Assembly (NCBI GenBank): GCA_947074195.1
Contig: CAMTOS010000015.1
Location: 1-42,220, forward strand
Length of the DNA: 42,220 bases
DNA from: an uncultured Bacteroides sp.
Lineage (GTDB): Bacteria; Bacteroidota; Bacteroidia; Bacteroidales; Bacteroidaceae
Reading direction: 5' to 3'
The position numbers and the translations under genes are program-made. The notes below the pieces were generated by a model. The model was not told the origin of the DNA. It did not search any database and saw nothing but the letters and a program-made list of their open reading frames with translations. Shown here piece after piece: positions 1 to 7,412 of this stretch. Numbering within the stretch: position 1 is the first letter of the stretch; the number at the start of each line of letters is the position of its first letter.

Positions 1-45
1 CTTTGGGTTATGAGCCCAACGAGCTACCAACTGCTCCATCCCGCG
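1..45 (-). tRNA. Initiator tRNA-fMet (CAT), 5' part only
   Basis: Read on the minus strand from position 45, the sequence starts CGCGGGATGGAGCAG and runs through the D arm into an anticodon arm with loop CTCATAA (anticodon CAT, plus-strand bases 10-12). The anticodon stem has three consecutive G:C pairs next to the loop, and the tRNA starts with C1; both are marks of a bacterial initiator tRNA rather than an elongator tRNA-Met. The variable loop, T arm and acceptor 3' strand lie outside the window. A promoter with near-perfect spacing lies just upstream at 60-90. Confidence 0.93.
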
Positions 46-59
46 ATGTTTAGTGGGTG

Positions 60-90
60 CAAAAGTACTACATTTTATATTACCTCCAAA
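60..90 (-). promoter_or_regulatory. Promoter of the initiator tRNA
   Basis: On the minus strand the sequence shows TTTG (87-90), a 19-nt spacer and TACTTTTG (60-67), a full match to the Bacteroidota -33/-7 pattern TTTG / TAnnTTTG. The tRNA begins 14 nt downstream of the -7 box. Confidence 0.7.
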
Positions 91-214
91 TTATTTACGA
101 ATTTATTTTCTAAAAAATATCACAGTGCTAAACTATTGACTTGATATATAAGTTATTACATCTATAAAATTAATTTTACTGTTAATGAGGTTCGCTAATT
201 AGTAACTTAAATTT

Positions 215-245
215 CTTGTAGTTTAAAAGAAAAGCGTTACTTTTG
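215..245 (+). promoter_or_regulatory. Promoter of the TetR-fabG-RluA run
   Basis: CTTG at 215-218, a 19-nt spacer and TACTTTTG at 238-245 match the Bacteroidota housekeeping pattern. The start codon of the TetR gene is 34 nt downstream. A 14-nt AT-rich palindrome, TAAAATTAATTTTA (165-178), lies upstream and could be an operator, but its low complexity makes this weak. Confidence 0.6.
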
Positions 246-279
246 CTCAAATAATTAAACATTGTGCAGTTTTTAATCT

Positions 280-870
280 ATGACCGTATCAAAGACTAAA
301 GCTCGACTTGTGGATGTAGCCCGTCAGTTGTTTGCAAAGATGGGTGTTGAGAACACGACCATGAACGATATTGCCGTTGCTTCGAAAAAAGGAAGACGAA
401 CACTCTATACTTATTTCAAAAGCAAAGACGAAATATATTCGGCCGTTGTTGAATCCGAACTCGATATCCTTTCGGATATGATGAAGCGAGTGGCCGAAAA
501 AGCAATCTCCCCCGATGAAAAAATCATTGAAATGATATATACACGGCTGGAAACAGTAAAAGAGGTAGTATATAGAAACGGAACGCTTCGGGCCAATTTC
601 TTTCGGGATATATGGCGGGTGGAGAAAGTGCGCAAAAAGTTTGATGCCAAAGAACTTGCTCTCTTTAAGAGTGTACTTCAGGAGGGAAAAGACAAAGGTG
701 TCTTTCTGATAGATGATGTAGAACTAACAGCGCAGGTTGTGCACTATTGTGTAAAAGGAGTAGAAGTTCCTTATATCCGTGGTAGCATAGGAGTGGGACT
801 CGATCTGAGAAAAAGAAAAGAATATGTAGCCAACATTGTGTTTGGCGCACTACATAAAACAGATAATTAA
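280..870 (+). CDS. TetR/AcrR family transcriptional regulator
   Basis: 196-residue cytoplasmic DNA-binding protein. Residues 1-60 form the TetR-type helix-turn-helix domain (ARQLFAKMGVENTTMNDIA, then KKGRRTLYTYFKSKDEI, the recognition helix followed by the family's typical YxYFxSKxEI). The remainder is a divergent helical ligand-binding and dimerisation domain with no recognisable ligand signature. Length is usual for the family. It is the first gene of the run, 18 nt upstream of fabG, with a good -33/-7 promoter before it. Gene order suggests that it senses an acyl chain or related ligand and controls fabG and itself, but this is inference; the sequence does not show the ligand. Confidence 0.9.
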   Translation: MTVSKTKARLVDVARQLFAKMGVENTTMNDIAVASKKGRRTLYTYFKSKDEIYSAVVESELDILSDMMKRVAEKAISPDEKIIEMIYTRLETVKEVVYRNGTLRANFFRDIWRVEKVRKKFDAKELALFKSVLQEGKDKGVFLIDDVELTAQVVHYCVKGVEVPYIRGSIGVGLDLRKRKEYVANIVFGALHKTDN

Positions 871-888
871 TTTATTCAATTTAGTATT

Positions 889-1635
889 ATGGGATTATTA
901 GATGGAAAAACGGCGCTTGTAACTGGTGCTGCACGCGGTATCGGTAAAGCTATCGCTTTGAAATTTGCTGCTGAAGGTGCAAACGTTGCATTCACCGATC
1001 TTGCTATCGATGAAAATGCTGAAAACACAGTAAAAGAAATCGAGGCATTGGGCGTTAAAGCTAAAGGTTATGCTTCGAACGCAGCTAACTTTGAAGATAC
1101 TGCTAAAGTTGTAGCCGAAGTACACAAAGATTTTGGCCGAATTGACATTTTAGTAAACAATGCAGGTATTACCCGCGATGGTTTGATGATGCGTATGACT
1201 GAACAACAGTGGGATATGGTGATCAATGTGAACCTGAAATCTGCATTCAACTTTATACATGCCTGTACACCAATCATGATGCGTCAGAAAGGTGGTAGCA
1301 TCATCAATATGTCATCTGTAGTAGGTGTTCATGGTAATGCTGGTCAGGCTAACTACTCTGCATCTAAAGCAGGTATGATTGGTTTGGCTAAATCTATCGC
1401 TCAGGAACTTGGTTCTCGTGGTATCCGTGCTAATGCAATTGCACCGGGTTTCATTATGACCGAAATGACTGACGCTCTTTCTGATGAAGTGAAAGCTGAA
1501 TGGGCAAAGAAAATTCCTTTGCGTCGTGGTGGTACTACAGAAGATGTGGCAAATATTGCTACTTTCCTTGCATCTGATATGTCTGCATACGTTTCAGGTC
1601 AGGTGATCCAGGTAGATGGTGGTATGAATATGTAA
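889..1635 (+). CDS. fabG: 3-oxoacyl-[acyl-carrier-protein] reductase
   Basis: 248-residue short-chain dehydrogenase/reductase. FabG carries out the NADPH-dependent reduction of 3-oxoacyl-ACP to 3-hydroxyacyl-ACP in type II fatty acid synthesis, as a cytoplasmic tetramer. Visible signatures: nucleotide-binding TGAARGIG (residues 12-19), NNAG (90-93), catalytic Ser143, Tyr156 and Lys160 (the YSASK block), and a C-terminal GQVIQVDGGMNM close to that of E. coli FabG. The length is that of true FabG. It lies 18 nt after the TetR gene and 8 nt before the pseudouridine synthase, so the three are probably one transcript. Other SDR enzymes cannot be fully excluded, but the overall match is strong. Confidence 0.93.
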   Translation: MGLLDGKTALVTGAARGIGKAIALKFAAEGANVAFTDLAIDENAENTVKEIEALGVKAKGYASNAANFEDTAKVVAEVHKDFGRIDILVNNAGITRDGLMMRMTEQQWDMVINVNLKSAFNFIHACTPIMMRQKGGSIINMSSVVGVHGNAGQANYSASKAGMIGLAKSIAQELGSRGIRANAIAPGFIMTEMTDALSDEVKAEWAKKIPLRRGGTTEDVANIATFLASDMSAYVSGQVIQVDGGMNM

Positions 1636-1643
1636 TTTTTGGA

Positions 1644-2315
1644 ATGACTGTCGTTTACGAAGATAATCATATAATAGTAGTCAACAAGACCGCTTCCGAG
1701 ATCGTTCAGGGAGACAAAACGGGTGACACTCCGCTTTCGGAAACTGTAAAACAGTATCTGAAGGAGAAGTACAATAAACCCGGGAATGTCTATATTGGTG
1801 TTGCACACCGCCTCGACCGTCCCGTAAGCGGACTTGTTGTCTTCGCTAAAACCAGTAAAGCGCTTACCCGTCTGAACGAAATGTTTAAGAATAGCGAGGT
1901 GAAAAAGACTTATTGGGCTGTGGTGAAGAATACACCCCGCGAAACCGAAGGTGTACTGACGCATTTCCTGACCCGCAATCAGCAGCAAAACAAAAGTTAT
2001 GCTTACGATAAGGAAGTGCCCAATTCAAAAAAGGCCATCCTTCATTATAAACTGATAGGAAAATCGCAGAATTACAATTTGCTTGAAGTCGATTTGAAAA
2101 CAGGTCGCCACCATCAGATTCGTTGTCAGCTGGCAAAAATGGGCTGTCCGATTAAAGGCGATTTGAAATATGGTTCACCCAGGTCAAATCCGGACGGAAG
2201 CATTTGTCTGCATGCACGCCGTGTGTCGTTTATACATCCGGTTTCCAAAGAAAAAATAGAACTTGAAGCTCCACTGCCTGAAGGCAATTTGTGGAATGGC
2301 TTCGAAATATTCTGA
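1644..2315 (+). CDS. RluA-family RNA pseudouridine synthase
   Basis: 223-residue enzyme that isomerises uridine to pseudouridine in rRNA or tRNA. The catalytic motif HRLDRPVSGLVVFAKT (residues 55-70) supplies Asp58, and the later GRHHQIRCQLAKMGCPIKGD block is the second conserved family motif. There is no N-terminal S4 domain: the protein starts directly in the catalytic fold, as in short RluA, RluE-like or TruC-like members. Its target position cannot be told from sequence. The gene follows fabG after 8 nt and its stop codon (2313-2315) lies at the foot of a strong terminator, so it ends the transcript. Coupling of a fatty-acid gene and an RNA-modification gene looks like transcriptional convenience. 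Confidence 0.93.
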   Translation: MTVVYEDNHIIVVNKTASEIVQGDKTGDTPLSETVKQYLKEKYNKPGNVYIGVAHRLDRPVSGLVVFAKTSKALTRLNEMFKNSEVKKTYWAVVKNTPRETEGVLTHFLTRNQQQNKSYAYDKEVPNSKKAILHYKLIGKSQNYNLLEVDLKTGRHHQIRCQLAKMGCPIKGDLKYGSPRSNPDGSICLHARRVSFIHPVSKEKIELEAPLPEGNLWNGFEIF

Positions 2316-2345
2316 CCTGTGTTTCTAAAGCACAGGTCTTTTTTT
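2314..2345 (+). terminator. Rho-independent terminator after the RluA-family gene
   Basis: Perfect 8-bp stem GACCTGTG (2314-2321) / CACAGGTC (2331-2338), 9-nt loop, followed by seven T residues (2339-2345). The converging minus-strand gene ends at 2344, so the site separates two opposed transcripts. Confidence 0.9.
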
Positions 2346-3006
2346 ATCTCACACTCTCTTCTATCTCATCCAGAATTGTTCTTGCCTTGTTTGAGTAATA
2401 GCCACCATCATTGATAATTCTCCTTAACAAATCTTTGGCTGAATTCTGCTCTCTCATCTTCATATAAAAAAGGGCCAGATACCAGCAGGCATCTTCATAA
2501 TAAGGGTGGAATTTTCCTTTCTCAACAATTTTCTGCAGCTCATTTACGGCCTCTTCTTCTTGTCCCTTTTGCCAGTATCGCATGGCATGAATATATTCAT
2601 CGAAGTTACTGTTGCCGGTGTACAGATGTTCTTCAGGAACCGATTGGTAATATTCATGGTAAAGTCGTTCGCCGGCCCGGTTCATGAAAAAATATCTCAG
2701 TCCGAAGGCAAGTGCAATAATAATTAATGCTGTAATAAACCAGATGACGATTTTTCGTACAGTAGGATATCTCTTTTTTTCTGGTTTAGATGTTAACAGA
2801 TTCTTTTGACAAAGACTTTTCAACTCATATATATCTGCGATATCGACCTTCTCGCCTTTCATGGCAATTAGCAGATTGATGTACTCACTAACTTTCTGTT
2901 GTAGTGAGACATTATTGCGGACGGCATTCTCGAAATCACATTGCTCCTCTTTGCACATTTGTCCCCGCAAATATCTGTTTAAATTGTCTTCAAAGTCAGG
3001 TTTCAT
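2344..3006 (-). CDS. Single-pass membrane protein with TPR-like C-terminal domain
   Basis: 220 residues of unknown function. Residues 1-75 are a charged cytoplasmic segment (FEDNLNRYLRGQM, then KEEQCDFENAV) resembling the N-terminus of Bacteroidota anti-sigma-like or TPR membrane proteins, but without zinc-finger Cys/His ligands. One membrane helix lies at about 85-107 (IVIWFITALIIIALAFGL). Residues 125-205 form helical pairs typical of tetratricopeptide-like repeats (AMRYWQKGQEEEAVNELQKIV; DACWYLALFYMKMREQNSAKDLLRRII), presumably periplasmic, suggesting a protein-protein interaction role. No sigma factor gene is next to it; it stands alone between converging and diverging neighbours, and no clear -7 box was found. 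Function not assigned. Confidence 0.75.
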   Translation of the reverse strand: MKPDFEDNLNRYLRGQMCKEEQCDFENAVRNNVSLQQKVSEYINLLIAMKGEKVDIADIYELKSLCQKNLLTSKPEKKRYPTVRKIVIWFITALIIIALAFGLRYFFMNRAGERLYHEYYQSVPEEHLYTGNSNFDEYIHAMRYWQKGQEEEAVNELQKIVEKGKFHPYYEDACWYLALFYMKMREQNSAKDLLRRIINDGGYYSNKARTILDEIEESVR

Positions 3007-3210
3007 AGGTTGTTGTTATTGCTTGATCACACCAGCGTTGTCTTTATCGTAAAAATTTGGAATTGTTTTTCCGAACGACTAATTATATGACAAAACCTCG
3101 CTTTTTTTGTTCTTTTCTTACTAATTCATTTTAAGTTTTTTGCACAAATTAATTGGAATCAATAGAGTTTTAAGTAAATCGGCATCTGTTTTATTTTTTG
3201 TTCGAAGGCT

Positions 3211-3239
3211 TTTGATTTCTGTTTTTATCATTAAATTTG
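3211..3239 (+). promoter_or_regulatory. Probable promoter of the small secreted protein gene
   Basis: TAAATTTG at 3232-3239 matches the Bacteroidota -7 element; TTTG at 3211-3214 is the best -33 candidate, but the 17-nt spacer is short. The start codon follows 35 nt later. Confidence 0.4.
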
Positions 3240-3274
3240 GAATAATCATCTTTCGAATATAAAACTCTGAAATC

Positions 3275-3736
3275 ATGAAGACGTCATTTTTGCTGCTTAT
3301 ATTTTCTGTACTAAACATCTTTTCATTGACTGCACAAAAGAGATTTTCTGAAGACAAGCCTTTGGTAGTCATTAAAATCGATCAAATATCCTTGAACGGC
3401 AATGACGCCTCTGTGCATTTCAGAAATGAAAATCAGCATCTTTCCATTTGTAAGACAATGGACGGACATCTTTATATGAAAAATGAAGGAATGAACGAAG
3501 GTTCTTATGGTGATATTACTAATCTGAATATAGCTGACATTGATGCTGAGTTTCTGAATGGCAAAATATTATCGTTTAACTGGAATTATATGAATAGTTA
3601 TGATGACAGTGAAGGTTGTGCCGCAGTAGATATGGTAATTACCAAAAGAAAAGATGATTATTATGCCGATGTGACCATAACTTACGATCAGAATATTATC
3701 AGGATATATGGAGTGATAGTGAGGGAATCAGAGTGA
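3275..3736 (+). CDS. Small secreted protein of unknown function
   Basis: 153 residues. An N-terminal Sec signal peptide (MKTSFLLLIFSVLNIFSLTA) is probably cut after Ala20 before Gln21; there is no lipobox cysteine, so the product should be free in the periplasm or outside. The mature part is rich in beta-prone and acidic stretches and carries no motif I recognise. It stands alone, divergent from the TPR-like membrane protein (268-nt gap) and 105 nt before the cyclophilin gene, with its own candidate promoter. Codon use and base composition look like the AT-rich side of this genome, so it may be lineage-specific. Reading frame and signal peptide make it a credible gene, but no function is claimed. 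Confidence 0.75.
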   Translation: MKTSFLLLIFSVLNIFSLTAQKRFSEDKPLVVIKIDQISLNGNDASVHFRNENQHLSICKTMDGHLYMKNEGMNEGSYGDITNLNIADIDAEFLNGKILSFNWNYMNSYDDSEGCAAVDMVITKRKDDYYADVTITYDQNIIRIYGVIVRESE

Positions 3737-3764
3737 ATATATCTTACTTCTCTTTTATATAATA

Positions 3765-3778
3765 GTAACAATTGTTAC
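3765..3778. promoter_or_regulatory. 14-nt perfect palindrome upstream of the cyclophilin gene
   Basis: GTAACAATTGTTAC is its own reverse complement. It ends 30 nt before the -7 box at 3809-3816, that is, just upstream of where the -33 element would sit, a usual place for a dimeric regulator. No regulator is identified. Confidence 0.35.
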
Positions 3779-3808
3779 CTCACTCTTTAATAATCCCTCC
3801 AAATCAGC

Positions 3809-3816
3809 TATCTTTG
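3809..3816 (+). promoter_or_regulatory. -7 promoter element of the cyclophilin-M16 genes
   Basis: TATCTTTG is a full match to TAnnTTTG, 25 nt before the start codon. No good TTG is seen at the -33 position. Confidence 0.5.
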
Positions 3817-3841
3817 CAAACCAAAACTAAGTGGGAATGTT

Positions 3842-4690
3842 ATGAAAAGAAAAACCATTTTAATATTAACCATCCTGACTTGCTGCGTTTTCATGGCCTG
3901 CAAATCGGGAGCTAAGAGTTCAACGAATATGGACAATCAAAAAGAGACAATGCTCAATATCGAAACAACGATGGGCAATATCAAGATTAAACTCTATAAC
4001 GAAACGCCGCTTCATCGCGATAACTTCATTAAGCTGGCCAAAGAAGGAACTTATGAAGGAACCCTTTTTCACCGTGTGATTAAAGATTTTATGGTGCAGG
4101 CAGGTGATCCTGATTCAAAGAATGCGCCTAAAGGCAAACAACTGGGTTCGGGTGATATGGGTTATACTATCCCTGCTGAATTTGTTTATCCTAAATACTT
4201 CCATAAACGTGGTGCCTTGTCGGCTGCACGTACCGGCGACCAGGTAAATCCGAAGAAAGAATCATCGGGTTCACAGTTCTATATTGTAACAGGTAAAGTT
4301 TACAACGACTCTACTTTGCTGAACATGGAACATCAGAAGAATGAAGGCAAGATGAGCCAAATCTTCAATGATCTGGCACAGAAACATATGAAAGACATCT
4401 ACAAAATGCGTCGTGAAAATGATGAAGAGGGTTTGATGAATCTACAGGAAAAACTATTTGCTGAAGCGCAGGAAGAAGCGGCTAAGTTGCCTGAATTCAA
4501 ATTTACTCCCGAAGAAATCGCTGCATACACAACTGTAGGTGGTACACCTCATCTTGATGGTGAATACACTGTTTTCGGTGAAGTAGTTGAAGGTCTGGAT
4601 GTAGTAGATAAAATCCAGAATGTGAAAACTGATCGTGGTGATCGTCCTGAAGAGGATGTGAAAATCGTGAAAGTAACGATCCTCGATTAA
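3842..4690 (+). CDS. Cyclophilin-type peptidyl-prolyl isomerase lipoprotein
   Basis: 282-residue lipoprotein that should catalyse proline cis/trans isomerisation during protein folding in the envelope. The signal peptide ends in lipobox FMAC with Cys20. The cyclophilin fold starts near residue 37 (LNIETTMGNIKIKLYNETPLH); active-site residues are visible in FHRVIKDFMVQAGDP (Arg78, Phe83, Gln86) and SSGSQFYIVTG. Between this and the final GEYTVFGEVVEGLDVVDKI lies an insertion of roughly 78 residues (about 155-232), charged and helical, not present in compact cyclophilins. No acidic surface-export stretch follows Cys20, so a periplasm-facing location is likely. The M16 peptidase begins 5 nt after its stop codon, indicating one operon. 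Confidence 0.93.
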   Translation: MKRKTILILTILTCCVFMACKSGAKSSTNMDNQKETMLNIETTMGNIKIKLYNETPLHRDNFIKLAKEGTYEGTLFHRVIKDFMVQAGDPDSKNAPKGKQLGSGDMGYTIPAEFVYPKYFHKRGALSAARTGDQVNPKKESSGSQFYIVTGKVYNDSTLLNMEHQKNEGKMSQIFNDLAQKHMKDIYKMRRENDEEGLMNLQEKLFAEAQEEAAKLPEFKFTPEEIAAYTTVGGTPHLDGEYTVFGEVVEGLDVVDKIQNVKTDRGDRPEEDVKIVKVTILD

Positions 4691-4695
4691 GATAT

Positions 4696-5931
4696 ATGAT
4701 ACAAGTCAACAAGCATACTCTGGCCAATGGCCTGCGTTTGGTTCACGCTCAGGACAAAAGTACTCAAATGGTGGCACTTAATCTGGTCTATGATGTAGGT
4801 GCCAAAGATGAACATCCTGAACGTACGGGATTTGCCCATTTATTCGAACATCTGATGTTTGGCGGATCGGTTAATATCCCCGATTATGATGAACCCTTGC
4901 AGCTTGCCGGTGGCGAGAACAATGCCTGGACGAACAATGATATTACAAATTATTACCTCACCGTACCCCGCCAGAATGTGGAAATAGGATTCTGGCTGGA
5001 GTCGGACCGTATGCTCGGACTCAAGTTCGATCAGCGTAGTCTGGAAGTGCAGCGTGAGGTGGTGATGGAAGAGTTTAAACAAAGATGCCTCAATCAGCCC
5101 TATGGTGATGTAGGGCATCTTTTGCGACCTCTTGCTTATAAAGTACATCCATATCAGTGGCCCACCATCGGTAAAGAATTGAGCCATATTGCAGATGCCA
5201 CTCTTCCGCAGGTTGAGGAATTCTTTTATAGTCACTATGCACCAAACAATGCGGTGCTTGCCGTGACGGGAAATATCTCTTTCGAAGAAGCTGTAGCTTT
5301 GACAGAAAAATGGTTCGGACCGATACCGCGTCGTGATGTTGCGATTCGCAATCTTACTCCTGAACCGATACAATTGGAAGAACGTCGTCTCGAAATAGAA
5401 CGCAATGTACCGCTGGATACATTGTTTATGTCATTCCATATGTGCGACCGGAATAATCCCGATTATTATGCTTACGATATTTTATCGGATGTGCTGAGTA
5501 ATGGGGCATCAAGTCGCCTGAATCAGCAACTGGTGAAACAACATCAGATCTTTTCTTCGATTGACGCGTATATTGCAGGAACTACAGATACAGGGCTTTT
5601 CCATATTGCCGGCAAACCAGCTTCGGGTGTCTCTCTTGAAGATGCCGAAAAGGCTGTTCGTGAAGAACTGTTCAAACTTGCAACTGATGTAGTTGAAGAA
5701 GAAGAGTTAGAAAAAGTAAAGAACAAATTTGAGTCGACACAGATCTTTGGTAATATCAACTATTTGAATGTGGCTACCAGTCTGGCCAATTTCGAACTCA
5801 TTAACGATGCCGAAAGTATCAATACCGAGGTAAGTAAATATCGTGCAGTTACAGCCTCTCATCTAAGAGGTGTGGCGCAAAAAACATTTACGCGCGAAAA
5901 CAGTAACACACTCTATTATAAAAAGAAATAA
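4696..5931 (+). CDS. M16 family zinc metallopeptidase (insulinase-like)
   Basis: 411-residue peptidase of the pitrilysin/processing-peptidase family. The inverted zinc motif HLFEH lies at residues 48-52 (His48, Glu51, His52), and the third ligand is expected in EVVMEE (Glu125 or Glu126), after the substrate-cleft block NNAWTNNDITNYY. The protein has both the active N-terminal half and the inactive C-terminal half of a single M16B-type unit. There is no signal peptide, so it should be cytoplasmic, unlike its lipoprotein neighbour. It sits 5 nt after the cyclophilin gene and 36 nt before the MATE gene. Its substrates cannot be read from the sequence; in this family they are usually small, unfolded peptides. 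Confidence 0.93.
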   Translation: MIQVNKHTLANGLRLVHAQDKSTQMVALNLVYDVGAKDEHPERTGFAHLFEHLMFGGSVNIPDYDEPLQLAGGENNAWTNNDITNYYLTVPRQNVEIGFWLESDRMLGLKFDQRSLEVQREVVMEEFKQRCLNQPYGDVGHLLRPLAYKVHPYQWPTIGKELSHIADATLPQVEEFFYSHYAPNNAVLAVTGNISFEEAVALTEKWFGPIPRRDVAIRNLTPEPIQLEERRLEIERNVPLDTLFMSFHMCDRNNPDYYAYDILSDVLSNGASSRLNQQLVKQHQIFSSIDAYIAGTTDTGLFHIAGKPASGVSLEDAEKAVREELFKLATDVVEEEELEKVKNKFESTQIFGNINYLNVATSLANFELINDAESINTEVSKYRAVTASHLRGVAQKTFTRENSNTLYYKKK

Positions 5932-5967
5932 CAAAACGATAAAGCGATTATAAGTTCCCCCAAAACT

Positions 5968-7320
5968 ATGCAAATCAGAAAAGCGATTCGAAATTACTCT
6001 TCACATTATAAAGCACTTGCAACTCTTGGCATCCCCATTGTGATTGGCCAGTTAGGCGTTATCATTCTTGGTTTTGCAGATACATTGATGATTGGACATC
6101 ATGGCACCCTTGAACTTGCTGCAGCTTCTTTTGTCAACAGCCTTTTTAGTCTGGTGATTATCTTTAGTACCGGATTCTCTTATGGTCTGACTCCTATTGT
6201 GGGCAGCTTCTATGGCAAGCGGGAATATCTTCCGGCCGGTCAGGCACTGCGTTGCAGCTTATGGGCCAACTTGATGGTAGGTATTCTGCTTACAGTCATC
6301 ATGCTGATATTATATTTCAATGTTGGCCGTCTCGGGCAGCCCGAAGAACTGCTTCCATTGATACGTCCGTACTATGTTGTCCTTCTTTTCTCCCTGATAT
6401 TTGTCCTTTTGTTTAATGCATTCAAGCAGTTTGCCGATGGCATTACCGATACCCGTACGGCTATGTGGGTGCTTTTAGGCGGGAATCTGCTGAATATTAT
6501 AGGCAATTACCTTTTAATATATGGTAAGATGGGATTACCTGAACTGGGGTTGCTCGGTGCAGGAATAAGTACATTGTCTTGCCGCATCATCATGCTGATT
6601 GTTTTCGGCTGGGTCATATTCGCCCGTTCTAAATATGCCCGTTATCGTGTCGGTTTTTTCCGTGCCGGATGGTCGAAGGAGATGTTCCGCCGTTTGAATT
6701 CGCTGGGCTGGCCACTTGCTTTCCAGATGGGCATGGAAACAGCGTCATTTAGCCTGAGTACCATAATGATTGGCTGGATTAGTGCCATTGCGCTGGCCTC
6801 ACACCAGATTATGTGTACTGTCGCTATGCTTACCTTCATGATTTATTACGGAATGGGTGCGGCTATCTCTATTCGTGTCAGCAACTTTAAAGGACAAAAT
6901 GATGCGTTGAATGAACGTCGCTCTGCTAATGCCGGTTTTCAGCTGATTGTGTTAATGGCACTGATTCTGGGTAGTCTTATCTTTATCTTCCGGAATCACA
7001 TCGGATACTGGTTTACCGATAGTGAAGAAGCGGCACATTTAGTTTCAGTCTTAACGGTCCCTTTCCTTCTTTATCAGTTCGGTGACGGATTGCAAATTGC
7101 TTTTGCGAATGCCTTGCGAGGTATTGCCGATGTGAAATCAATGATGTGGATGGCCTTTGTAGCTTATTTTATAATCTCATTACCAATGAGTTATTTATTT
7201 GGCTTTGTTCTGGACTGGGGTATCATAGGTGTATGGATGGGATTCCCCGTGGGATTGACCTGTGCAGGCATTATGTTTTATATCAGATTTAACTATAAGA
7301 CAAGATTGAAACCGTTATAA
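5968..7320 (+). CDS. MATE family efflux transporter
   Basis: 450-residue inner-membrane transporter with about 12 hydrophobic helices in two similar halves. The N-terminal helix block ALATLGIPIVIGQLGVIILGFADTLMIG is the typical MATE opening, and the second half starts with a matching block (LGWPLAFQMGMETASFSLSTIMIG). MATE proteins export cationic or other organic compounds in exchange for Na+ or H+; the substrate here is unknown. The gene follows the M16 peptidase by 36 nt and may share its transcript. After the stop codon there is no clear terminator, but a fresh promoter for tamB begins within 50 nt. Confidence 0.93.
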   Translation: MQIRKAIRNYSSHYKALATLGIPIVIGQLGVIILGFADTLMIGHHGTLELAAASFVNSLFSLVIIFSTGFSYGLTPIVGSFYGKREYLPAGQALRCSLWANLMVGILLTVIMLILYFNVGRLGQPEELLPLIRPYYVVLLFSLIFVLLFNAFKQFADGITDTRTAMWVLLGGNLLNIIGNYLLIYGKMGLPELGLLGAGISTLSCRIIMLIVFGWVIFARSKYARYRVGFFRAGWSKEMFRRLNSLGWPLAFQMGMETASFSLSTIMIGWISAIALASHQIMCTVAMLTFMIYYGMGAAISIRVSNFKGQNDALNERRSANAGFQLIVLMALILGSLIFIFRNHIGYWFTDSEEAAHLVSVLTVPFLLYQFGDGLQIAFANALRGIADVKSMMWMAFVAYFIISLPMSYLFGFVLDWGIIGVWMGFPVGLTCAGIMFYIRFNYKTRLKPL

Positions 7321-7368
7321 ATCTAACATTAACGAAACATTTTTTAGACTCTCTAATCTTTTCTTTCT

Positions 7369-7376
7369 TATATTTG
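7369..7376 (+). promoter_or_regulatory. -7 promoter element of tamB-tamL
   Basis: TATATTTG is a full match to TAnnTTTG, 36 nt before the chosen tamB start. A frame-open TTG at 7374 lies inside this box and would lie upstream of the expected transcript start, which argues for the ATG at 7413. No convincing -33 TTG is present. Confidence 0.55.
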
Positions 7377-7412
7377 TTTAATTTTTATCTTTTAGCGTTT
7401 GAATACGACTGC

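Noticed and set aside
7374..7412. TTG start of tamB 39 nt upstream of the ATG
   Set aside because: It lies within the -7 promoter box and would precede the transcript start; the ATG at 7413 begins directly at the signal anchor.
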